Positions 1 through 5,686 of a DNA stretch of 9,655 nucleotides are shown in pieces. A program made the position numbers and the translations under genes. Below the pieces are notes generated by a model. That model saw only the letters and a program-made list of their open reading frames with translations. It did no database searches and had not been told where the DNA came from. Each line of letters opens with the position of its first letter. Positions within the stretch are counted from its first letter, which is position 1. This DNA is from Phycisphaerae bacterium (lineage in GTDB: Bacteria; Planctomycetota; Phycisphaerae; Phycisphaerales; SM1A02): contig NZFT01000009.1 in NCBI GenBank assembly GCA_002690755.1, positions 47,215 to 56,869 of the forward strand, written 5' to 3'.

Positions 1-63
1 CTTCTCGATCGCATTCGCGAGACGCTCGAATCCGCGGAACGCGGCGGGGAGCGTGCGGCATGA
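1..63 (+). CDS. 3' end of an unidentified upstream gene (partial)
   Basis: Frame 1 reads open from the window edge to a TGA at 61-63, giving the C-terminal 20 residues LLDRIRETLESAERGGERAA. The tail is charged and probably helical. The stop overlaps the next gene's start in the sequence ATGA (60-63), the same junction seen twice more downstream, so this is best read as the preceding member of the same operon. Nothing in 20 residues identifies the function. Confidence rests on the repeated ATGA pattern rather than on homology. Confidence 0.6.
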   Translation, partial: LLDRIRETLESAERGGERAA

Positions 64-1631
64 CCGAAACACGGACTCGTGACGGTTCGCTCGACCTCGC
101 CATCGCCGCGGATCTCGCGGGGGTGGGGGGCACCTGGATTCCGGTCCGCGACGGTCGTCCGCGGTGGTCGACGGTCGAGGACTCGATCGGTCGCTGGCGA
201 CAGGCGCTCCTGTCCCATGCGCCGGTGATCCGGTCGGCGGTCGAGGCACGTCTCGCGGAAATCGTCGGTGGGGACGGCGCCGTCGTCGAGCTCCTTCCCG
301 GGGTGTTCGCGATCGGATGCGTTTCCGAAGGTCGACGCGGCCGGTCGAGCGGGGTGGTCCTGCTGCCGACCGCCGAACTCGTCTCCGAAGGTTCCTTCGC
401 GATGATCTGCAACGCCTCGAAGCTGGACGAGGGGATCCTGCGTCAGTTCGCCGCCCGCGACGAGATGCCCGGCCGAACGGCGATTCCCGCGATCGGCATT
501 CTGGTCCGACGGCTGCACGAGGCGGCGCGACGACGGTTCGAGGATCGAGAGGCGGCCCAGTCCGTGGACCGTCGGCTCTCCGAGAGCTACGAGGAACTCC
601 ATCTCCTGAACTCGCTGATCGACGGACTCGTGGTGGGTGGCGATCCGGGTGAATTCCTCGCCTCGGCGTGTCGCGAGATCGCGGCGACCGCGGGTTATCG
701 CTGGATCGCGGTGCTTCTCGACGACCCCGGTGCCTGCCGGGTCGACGACTTCATCGTGCATGGTGACGGGGCGCCGACCCGGGCGGACGTCCGACGAATC
801 ATCGAAATCGCGGAGACGAGCACCGCCACCGCGATCATGGATCGAAGACACGGCGAGATCGGTCTCGCCGCGGTCCGCGGCGGTGATCGAAGCCTCGGCA
901 CGCTGGTCGCCGGCGGACGTGAAGGCGAGCCGATCTCCAGCATCGAGCTGACCCTACTCGCATCCGCGGCCGGGCATCTCGGCGTGTTTCTTCGCAATGC
1001 CACGCTCTATTCGGATCTCGACGAGATGTTCCTCGGAACGCTCCACGCGATGGTCGCCGCGATCGATGCGAAGGATCCCTACACCCGGGGTCACTCGCAG
1101 CGGGTGGCGATTCTGAGTCGGGATCTCGCGGCGGCGATCGGGCTTCCCGAGGAATTCGTCCGCACCGCCCATCTCTCCGGTCTCGTCCACGACATCGGAA
1201 AGATCGGCGTCCCGGAAGCGGTGCTCTGCAAATCGGGCCGGCTCGACGAGGCGGAATTCGCCGCGATCCGGCAGCATCCGCAGATCGGCTTCCGGATCCT
1301 TCGAGACATTCCCCAGATCCGGGATCTCCTCCCCGGAGTCCTCTGTCACCACGAGGCGTGGGACGGCACCGGTTATCCCGCCGGCCTGCAGGGCGAGGAG
1401 ATTCCGCTTCTGGCGCGAATCGTCGCGATCTGCGACAGCTTCGATGCGATGAGTTCGAGTCGAACCTACCGACGAGCGATGCCTCGGGACAACGTGTTCG
1501 CGGAGATGATCCGCTGCCAGGGGACCCAGTTCGATCCTTCGATCATTCCGGTGTTCATCGGGATGGATCTGACGGAATACGACCGGCTGCTCGCCCGAGA
1601 CGCCGCGGTGGACGATCGGAGAGCGGCATGA
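60..1631 (+). CDS. HD-GYP domain cyclic-di-GMP phosphodiesterase with GAF-like sensor
   Basis: A 523-residue cytoplasmic protein with no signal peptide or membrane segment. Residues about 20-150 form an N-terminal domain I cannot name. Residues 150-185 look like a coiled-coil linker (SYEELHLLNSL), and 185-315 fit a GAF fold. Residues 325-500 are a complete HD-GYP domain: H345 in GHSQRV, H377-D378 in HDIGKIG, H406 in QHPQIG, H430-H431, the signature HHEAWDGTGYP at 430-440, D459 in CDSFDAM, and QGTQFDP at 487-493. All expected metal ligands and the GYP loop are present, so an active enzyme that hydrolyses c-di-GMP to pGpG and/or GMP is likely; this activity is established for the family. The ATG at 60 overlaps the upstream stop and has GGGGAG at 46-51 as ribosome binding site. 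The 3' end overlaps the STAS gene by 4 bases. The substrate is inferred, not shown. Confidence 0.93.
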   Translation: MTETRTRDGSLDLAIAADLAGVGGTWIPVRDGRPRWSTVEDSIGRWRQALLSHAPVIRSAVEARLAEIVGGDGAVVELLPGVFAIGCVSEGRRGRSSGVVLLPTAELVSEGSFAMICNASKLDEGILRQFAARDEMPGRTAIPAIGILVRRLHEAARRRFEDREAAQSVDRRLSESYEELHLLNSLIDGLVVGGDPGEFLASACREIAATAGYRWIAVLLDDPGACRVDDFIVHGDGAPTRADVRRIIEIAETSTATAIMDRRHGEIGLAAVRGGDRSLGTLVAGGREGEPISSIELTLLASAAGHLGVFLRNATLYSDLDEMFLGTLHAMVAAIDAKDPYTRGHSQRVAILSRDLAAAIGLPEEFVRTAHLSGLVHDIGKIGVPEAVLCKSGRLDEAEFAAIRQHPQIGFRILRDIPQIRDLLPGVLCHHEAWDGTGYPAGLQGEEIPLLARIVAICDSFDAMSSSRTYRRAMPRDNVFAEMIRCQGTQFDPSIIPVFIGMDLTEYDRLLARDAAVDDRRAA

Positions 1632-1963
1632 AACTTCGTTTCGAGGACCATGGACCGCTCTGCGTCGTGCAGCTCGAGGGTGAACTCGTCGGGGATTCCT
1701 CGGATTCCCTGCGACGCGCGTGCCGCGAGCGGATCGAAGGCGGCTCACGTGATTTCATTCTCGACGTCTCGACGACTTCGAGCATCGATTCCGCCGGACT
1801 CGAGGCCTTGCTCGATCTGGCCGATGCCGCGACCGAACGACGCGGGCGTTGTCTGATCGCCGGCCCCGAGAACGCGCTCCGAACCGTGCTCGAGATCACG
1901 CGGGTGAGCGATCGTCTTGAAATCCACGATGAAGTGGCGTCCGCGACGAGGGTGCTTCGATGA
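1628..1963 (+). CDS. STAS-domain anti-sigma-factor antagonist (SpoIIAA/RsbV-like)
   Basis: A 111-residue single-domain protein. It has the STAS pattern: first strand VVQLEGEL at 13-20, FILDVSTTSSIDSAGLEALL at 43-62, and a later strand GRCLIAG at 73-79. Ser55 in DSAGL is at the place of the serine that partner-switching kinases phosphorylate in SpoIIAA and RsbV. By family knowledge such proteins bind an anti-sigma or related kinase in the unphosphorylated state; no kinase or phosphatase partner lies in the window. The ATG at 1628 overlaps the HD-GYP stop (ATGA) and has GGAG at 1618-1621. The same frame is open further upstream inside the HD-GYP gene, but the STAS fold starts at this Met and the longer form would overlap by 270 bases, so it is rejected. 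The 3' end overlaps gspE by ATGA at 1960-1963. The target could be a non-sigma pathway. Confidence 0.88.
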   Translation: MKLRFEDHGPLCVVQLEGELVGDSSDSLRRACRERIEGGSRDFILDVSTTSSIDSAGLEALLDLADAATERRGRCLIAGPENALRTVLEITRVSDRLEIHDEVASATRVLR

Positions 1964-3705
1964 TGCAAAGATCCGCCACACCGACCACCACGGGGGCTCG
2001 CGGCACCTCGACGCTCGGCGTCGCCCCGCTCGGCGAGACGCTGATCGAGGCGGGATCGATCACCCGCACCCAGCTCGAGACGGCGCTCGCGAGCCAGCGT
2101 GAGAGCGGGGATCACCGACTTCTCGGCGAGGTCCTCGTCTCGCTCGGCTTCGCCGACGAGGCGACCATCGCGGAAGGCCTCGCCGCCGGCTGCGGACTTC
2201 CCTTCGTCCGTGATCCCGCGAGAATCGCCGATCCCACCGTGGTCGAACTGCTTTCCCGCGATTTCGCCCGGCAGCACCGGGTGCTCCCGCTCTTCCTGGT
2301 TCGCGGGACCCTCACGATCGCCGCCGCGGAACCCTCCAACGTGTACCTCTTCGAGGAGATCGCACGTCGAACGGGTCATCGCGTGCAGGTCGCGGCCGCG
2401 TCGGCGTGCGAACTCGAAGTCGCGATCGAGAACTGGCTGCCGGCCGCCAACGTGTTCGTGATCGACGACATCCACGACGGGGTTGAGAACGCGGATCTCA
2501 CGGTGCTGGAGCGGCAGGTCTCCGAGATCACCGATCTCGCGGAGATCGCGGGACATGGTCCGGTCGTCCGACTGGTCAACTGGTTGATCCACGACGCGGT
2601 CGAAGAGGGCGCGAGCGACATCCACGTCGAGCCCGGCGACCGCGATCTCCGGATTCGGTTCCGCATCGACGGTCGACTCCACGAGAAGATCCGTCCGCCC
2701 CATCGGATGGCACCGGCGATCACCAGTCGCATCAAGATCATGGCGGAGCTCGACATCGCGGAGCGTCGACTTCCGCAGGACGGGGACATCCACGTGCTCC
2801 TCGACGGGCGTCGGGTCGATCTCCGCGTCTCGACCATGTCGGGGCGTCAGGGCGAGAAGGTGGTGATCCGGATCATCGACAGTCGCAACGCGATCGTCGC
2901 GCCGGAACGACTCGGCATGTCCGCTTCGATCCGCGATGCGTGGGCGGAGCTGCTCGCGGCGCCCAACGGCGTGGTGCTGGTCACCGGCCCGACCGGCAGC
3001 GGAAAGAGCACCACGCTCTACTCGGCGCTCGGATCGATGGACGCCGACACGTTGAATCTGTCGACGATCGAGGATCCGGTGGAAGCCGTGATTCCCGGCG
3101 TGAACCAGTTCCAGGTGAACGAACGGACCGGCTTCTCCTTCCCGTCCGCGCTCCGGTCGATGCTGCGTCAGGACCCCGACGTGGTGATGGTCGGCGAGAT
3201 TCGTGACGAGGAGACCGCGGCGATCGCCGCTCAGGCGGCGCTGACCGGACACCTGGTCCTGTCCTCCCTGCACACCAACGACGCCTGTGGCGCGCCGGTG
3301 CGGCTCGTCAATCTCGGCGTCGAACCGTTCCTGGTGGCGACCGTCCTGCGCGGCGTGCTCGCCCAGCGGCTCATTCGCCGGATCTGTCCGCAGTGTCGGC
3401 GCGACGTCGAGGTGGAGGCGAGTGTCCGCCGCATGGTCGAGGAGGTCGCGACGGTCGAGGGATTTCACGCCGGCGAGGGATGTCAGCGATGTCGAGGCAC
3501 GGGATTCAGCGGCCGGGCGGGATTGTTCGAGCTGCTTCGCCCCGATCAGGCGATCTGTGACGCGATTTCCGGGTCGGTGCCGCACCGGGAACTCGCCGAG
3601 ATCGCCCGGCAGGGCGGTTTCGAATCGATGCGGATCGACGGCCTGCGCAAGGTCGCCGAAGGACTGACCACCGTCGAGGAGGTGCTGGCGGCCACCGCCG
3701 CCTGA
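1960..3705 (+). CDS. gspE: GspE/PilB-family secretion or pilus-assembly ATPase
   Basis: A 581-residue cytoplasmic motor ATPase for a type II secretion or type IV pilus-like machine. Residues 21-160 are a GspE N-terminal (MshEN-like) domain with two LGE-type repeats at 24-46 and 55-77. The ATPase core runs from about 190 to 575. It has Walker A GPTGSGKST at 343-351, the Asp box TIEDPVE at 369-375, Walker B DVVMVGE with catalytic E413, and a His box around H430 and H438 (GHLVLSSLHTND). A four-cysteine zinc site (C476, C479, C508, C511) is typical of GspE and PilB. All catalytic elements are intact and the length is normal. The start is an ATG-ATG pair; the first overlaps the STAS stop (ATGA) and has GAGG at 1948-1951. 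gspF follows after 4 bases. GspE and PilB cannot be separated by sequence alone, so the symbol denotes the family. The arginines expected at the start of the c-di-GMP-binding repeats are Pro23 and Leu54 here. Confidence 0.95.
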   Translation: MMQRSATPTTTGARGTSTLGVAPLGETLIEAGSITRTQLETALASQRESGDHRLLGEVLVSLGFADEATIAEGLAAGCGLPFVRDPARIADPTVVELLSRDFARQHRVLPLFLVRGTLTIAAAEPSNVYLFEEIARRTGHRVQVAAASACELEVAIENWLPAANVFVIDDIHDGVENADLTVLERQVSEITDLAEIAGHGPVVRLVNWLIHDAVEEGASDIHVEPGDRDLRIRFRIDGRLHEKIRPPHRMAPAITSRIKIMAELDIAERRLPQDGDIHVLLDGRRVDLRVSTMSGRQGEKVVIRIIDSRNAIVAPERLGMSASIRDAWAELLAAPNGVVLVTGPTGSGKSTTLYSALGSMDADTLNLSTIEDPVEAVIPGVNQFQVNERTGFSFPSALRSMLRQDPDVVMVGEIRDEETAAIAAQAALTGHLVLSSLHTNDACGAPVRLVNLGVEPFLVATVLRGVLAQRLIRRICPQCRRDVEVEASVRRMVEEVATVEGFHAGEGCQRCRGTGFSGRAGLFELLRPDQAICDAISGSVPHRELAEIARQGGFESMRIDGLRKVAEGLTTVEEVLAATAA

Positions 3706-3709
3706 AGCC

Positions 3710-4936
3710 ATGAGCGAGACCGCCACCTGGTCCTGGCAGGCCCGTGACGCGACGGGCCGACTGGTTCGCGGGACGCAGACCGCGTCCGATGCGGCGGAGG
3801 TCGCCTCGCGCCTTCGTTCGGAAGGGTGGGTGGTCCTCGCGATCGAACGAACCATCGGTGCGGCGGTTCGATCCGAGCGAGCGGGGATCCTGCCGCATCG
3901 ACGAGCCTCCAGTGCCGCGGTCGCGTCTTTCGTACGGCAGTTGTCGGTGATGCTCGACTCCGGCGTGCCGGTGGTCGAGGCGATCGAAGTGGTCCGTGGT
4001 CAGACGTCGGATCGTCGGCTCGCCGAGGATCTCGTGCTGGTCCGGGACGAGGTCGAGAACGGCGGCAATCTGAGTGACGCGTTCGCACGCTCGCCGGAGA
4101 CCTTTCCCCCCGTCGCGGTGGGTCTGGTTCGCGCCGCGGAAGCGGTGGGGGATCTCCCCGGAATGTTCGAACGCCTCGCGGACTGGCTGCAACGCGAACA
4201 GCGAATCCGGAGACAGGTCCGGTCCGCGCTCGCGTATCCGGCGATTCTCGCGGTGGTGGGATCGGCGATCACGATTCTGCTCGTGGCGTTCGTCATGCCT
4301 CGATTCGAGGCGATCTATGCGCAGCGATCCGCGGAGCTTCCACCCTTGACCGAGGGCGTGCTCGCGACCGGACGCTTCGTCACCACCGGTTGGCGGATCT
4401 GGGGACCGGCGGTCTTCGCGATCATCGTCACTGGAATGTTCGCGCGGCGGACGCCAGTGGTACGTCGGGTGCTCGAACGAATCCGTTTCGACGGACCGAT
4501 GCTTCGCGCAGTGATCCGACCCGCGGATCTCGCACGTGTGACCCGTACGCTCGCCGTCCTGTTGAAGGCCGGCGTACCCCTGCTCGACGCGATCACCATC
4601 TGTCGCGGGCTGAGTCCGTGGAGCCGTTGGGCTCGCTTCTGGGATGGGATCGAGGAACGAGCTCGAAACGGCGACGGGATCTCGGAAGGTTTCGACGTCG
4701 GGGAACTGGTTCCCGGCAGCGGACGCGCCATGATCACGGCCGGTGAGCGATCGGGACGCCTGCCCGAGGTCCTCGAACGGGTGGCCGACGCCGCGGACGA
4801 GGATCTCGACGTCGCGGTGAAACGAGTCTCCGTGACCCTGGAACCACTCGCGATCATCGTGCTCGGAGGGGTGATCGGGGTGGTGGCGATCGCACTCCTG
4901 CTCCCGGTGTTCAAGATGAGCACCATCGCGGGGTGA
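3710..4936 (+). CDS. gspF: GspF/PilC-family inner-membrane platform protein
   Basis: A 408-residue polytopic membrane protein, the usual length for GspF/PilC. The N-terminus has the family's WSWQARDATGRLVRG opening. Two T2SF repeats follow at about 70-195 and 272-400. Each carries the repeated signature: residues 143-176 (AEAVGDLPGMFERL and on) and 345-380 (GERSGRLPEVLERV and on). Membrane segments are seen at about 176-197, 228-246 and 378-400, the standard three. By family knowledge it anchors the ATPase hexamer at the inner membrane and couples its motion to pseudopilus assembly. It begins 4 bases after the gspE stop with only a weak ribosome binding site, which suggests translational coupling. 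No inner-membrane GspL/M genes or further pseudopilins follow directly; a 342-base non-coding region comes next, so the operon probably ends here. Confidence 0.94.
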   Translation: MSETATWSWQARDATGRLVRGTQTASDAAEVASRLRSEGWVVLAIERTIGAAVRSERAGILPHRRASSAAVASFVRQLSVMLDSGVPVVEAIEVVRGQTSDRRLAEDLVLVRDEVENGGNLSDAFARSPETFPPVAVGLVRAAEAVGDLPGMFERLADWLQREQRIRRQVRSALAYPAILAVVGSAITILLVAFVMPRFEAIYAQRSAELPPLTEGVLATGRFVTTGWRIWGPAVFAIIVTGMFARRTPVVRRVLERIRFDGPMLRAVIRPADLARVTRTLAVLLKAGVPLLDAITICRGLSPWSRWARFWDGIEERARNGDGISEGFDVGELVPGSGRAMITAGERSGRLPEVLERVADAADEDLDVAVKRVSVTLEPLAIIVLGGVIGVVAIALLLPVFKMSTIAG

Positions 4937-4960
4937 TCGGTTTCAAGCCTGAAAACCCCG
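4929..4960 (+). terminator. weak hairpin over the gspF stop codon
   Basis: CGGGGT (4929-4934) can pair with ACCCCG (4955-4960). Inside it TTTC (4941-4944) pairs with GAAA (4951-4954) around a 6-base loop, with a 6-base bulge on the 5' side. There is no T-run after it, so it is not a standard intrinsic terminator. It lies at the expected end of the operon and could protect the 3' end or simply be chance. Confidence 0.25.
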
Positions 4961-4980
4961 ATTGAGCCTGCGACGCGGGT

Positions 4981-4992
4981 GGGAGATCTCCC
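4981..4992. promoter_or_regulatory. perfect 12-bp palindrome, possible operator
   Basis: GGGAGATCTCCC reads the same on both strands with no spacer, the symmetry expected for a dimeric DNA-binding protein. It sits 44 bases after the gspF stop and nearly 300 bases before the next start, far for a simple repressor site. It contains a BglII-type core, and the region is rich in GATC, so chance is a real alternative. Confidence 0.25.
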
Positions 4993-5194
4993 CTTCCCGA
5001 TCCGGAGGCGAAAGATCGCGGCGTGGGACGACTTGTGTCGATGTTCCTCGTAATCGCGATCAAGGACGCAGCGATCGCGAGGAACGCCCCGGTGACGGGT
5101 GGTCACGGGTCGGCGAACCAGGGAAGGTCGCCGGTGCCGTGAAACCCATGACTTCGTCCGCACGGAAGCGGGCGGATTCGACCGGGAGCGGGAT

Positions 5195-5218
5195 GGTCGG
5201 ATCACGGATGATCGGACC
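5195..5218. promoter_or_regulatory. imperfect 9-bp inverted repeat upstream of the small HTH gene
   Basis: GGTCGGATC (5195-5203) and GATCGGACC (5210-5218) are complementary at 8 of 9 positions with a 6-base spacer. The repeat ends 60 bases before the ATG at 5279, a usual place for an operator next to a promoter. No convincing -35/-10 pair was found beside it, so the role is inferred from position only. Confidence 0.3.
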
Positions 5219-5278
5219 GTGGCGTTTCTGGAGGATTCCCGGAACGTTCGATGGCCCAGCGTCGTAGGGAACGATGTC

Positions 5279-5497
5279 ATGCCGAACAAGAAGACCAGTG
5301 AAACCGATGGAATGCGACGGCGTGCGGCACGGATGACCGCGTCGCTCGAGCCTCAGGACCATGCCGTGCTCGCGCTTCGTTTCGGAGAGAACCTGAGCGT
5401 CGGTGAGACCGCGGCCGTGCTGCGGATGAATCCGGACGAGGTTCGTTCGACGGTGAATCGAGTCGTGGGAATGCTTCATCGACGAGTCGATCCCTGA
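5279..5497 (+). CDS. 72-residue protein with a lone sigma-70 region 4-like helix-turn-helix
   Basis: Residues 23-70 follow the sigma-70 region 4 pattern: LEPQDHAVLALRFGENLSVG for the first helices, then ETAAVLRM, a turn, and a recognition helix in DEVRSTVNRVVGMLHRRV. The first 20 residues are a basic tail (KK, RRR). There is no region 2 or other sigma domain in this frame or in the frames upstream, so the protein could bind DNA or RNA polymerase but is unlikely to act as a full sigma factor. The ATG at 5279 has AGGGA at 5266-5270 with 8-base spacing. The frame is open back to 5099, but that part resembles nothing and has poor codon use. It stands alone between the secretion operon and a convergent gene. 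It could also be a relic of a larger sigma factor; the real gene call is fairly likely, its function unknown. Confidence 0.65.
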   Translation: MPNKKTSETDGMRRRAARMTASLEPQDHAVLALRFGENLSVGETAAVLRMNPDEVRSTVNRVVGMLHRRVDP

Positions 5498-5564
5498 AAC
5501 GAGACGATCCGCCGGGTTCGAATCGGTTCGACGATCCTGCCATGAGATCGCGACCCGTTTCAGG
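5493..5564. repeat. 9-bp inverted repeat spanning the HTH gene stop and its 3' region
   Basis: CCTGAAACG (5493-5501), which contains the TGA stop at 5495-5497, is the exact reverse complement of CGTTTCAGG (5556-5564), 54 bases apart. A second, mutually exclusive pairing exists: CGAGAC (5500-5505) with GTCTCG (5564-5569), and GTCTC (5564-5568) can instead pair with GAGAC (5581-5585). In RNA these would be alternative long-range folds of the 3' region. Confidence 0.35.
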
Positions 5565-5624
5565 TCTCGATCACCGTCGTGAGACGTGCGATTGACGGCT
5601 TCGAAAAGAAGGTCCACCATACTG

Positions 5625-5656
5625 CGCCCCCGCGATCTTCTGGATCCGCGGGGGCG
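5625..5656. terminator. strong GC hairpin between convergent genes, likely bidirectional terminator
   Basis: CGCCCCCGC (5625-5633) pairs with GCGGGGGCG (5648-5656) over 9 bp. After one bulged C (5647), GATC (5634-5637) pairs with GATC (5643-5646), leaving a 5-base loop. It lies 128 bases after the HTH gene stop and 31 bases after the minus-strand dockerin gene stop. Neither side has a long T-run, only GTTCC on the plus side, so it is not textbook. Its strength and position between two converging genes make a shared terminator the best reading. A small stem CGGAC/GTCCG lies beside it at 5671-5683, nearer the dockerin gene. Confidence 0.55.
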
Positions 5657-5686
5657 TTCCGATTCGGGATCGGACGGGGTCCGGGC

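Larger units (their letters stand above)
4937..5278. other. 342-base non-coding region with several inverted repeats
   Basis: No reading frame here has a credible start, ribosome binding site or recognisable protein, and codon use in the open frames is unlike the neighbours. What it holds is symmetry: a perfect 12-bp palindrome GGGAGATCTCCC at 4981-4992; a bulged stem with 8 bp GTTCCTCG/CGAGGAAC at 5043-5050 and 5078-5085, extended by CGATC/GATCG; GTGAC/GTCAC at about 5092-5106; and GGTCGGATC/GATCGGACC (8 of 9 positions, spacer 6) at 5195-5218. This is where the control region of the following small HTH gene must lie. No known riboswitch class was recognised. Confidence 0.5.

Noticed and set aside
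1358..1627. A longer N-terminal form of the STAS protein with 90 extra residues.
   Set aside because: The extension overlaps the catalytic HD-GYP coding region and resembles nothing; the ATGA junction and STAS fold start agree on 1628.
1555..3855. A 766-codon open frame on the minus strand opposite the STAS gene and gspE.
   Set aside because: It is antisense to well-identified genes. Its product is rich in His, Arg and Asp with no recognisable domain, as expected for the reverse frame of GC-rich coding DNA that avoids certain codons.
5241..5266. ECF-type promoter look-alike GGAAC-N17-CGTA just before the HTH gene.
   Set aside because: Transcription would start within a few bases of the ATG and cut off the AGGGA ribosome binding site; the match is short and probably chance.
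4962..5267. A 101-codon plus-strand frame filling the gap after gspF.
   Set aside because: TTG start without a ribosome binding site, poor codon use, Arg/Gly/Ser-rich product with no similarity I recognise.
4315..5289. A 324-codon minus-strand frame opposite the end of gspF and the following gap.
   Set aside because: Ser/Arg/Thr-rich, no domain, opposite a firm gspF call.
5513..5542. A second T-loop-like GGGTTCGAATC followed by CCTGCCA.
   Set aside because: The stem on both sides of TTCGAAT does not pair, so no tRNA can be formed. It is better described as the tandem GGTTCGA at 5515 and 5525.
5060..5620. A 186-codon minus-strand frame opposite the small HTH gene.
   Set aside because: The plus-strand frame has a region 4 helix-turn-helix and a ribosome binding site; the minus-strand product has neither domain nor upstream signal.
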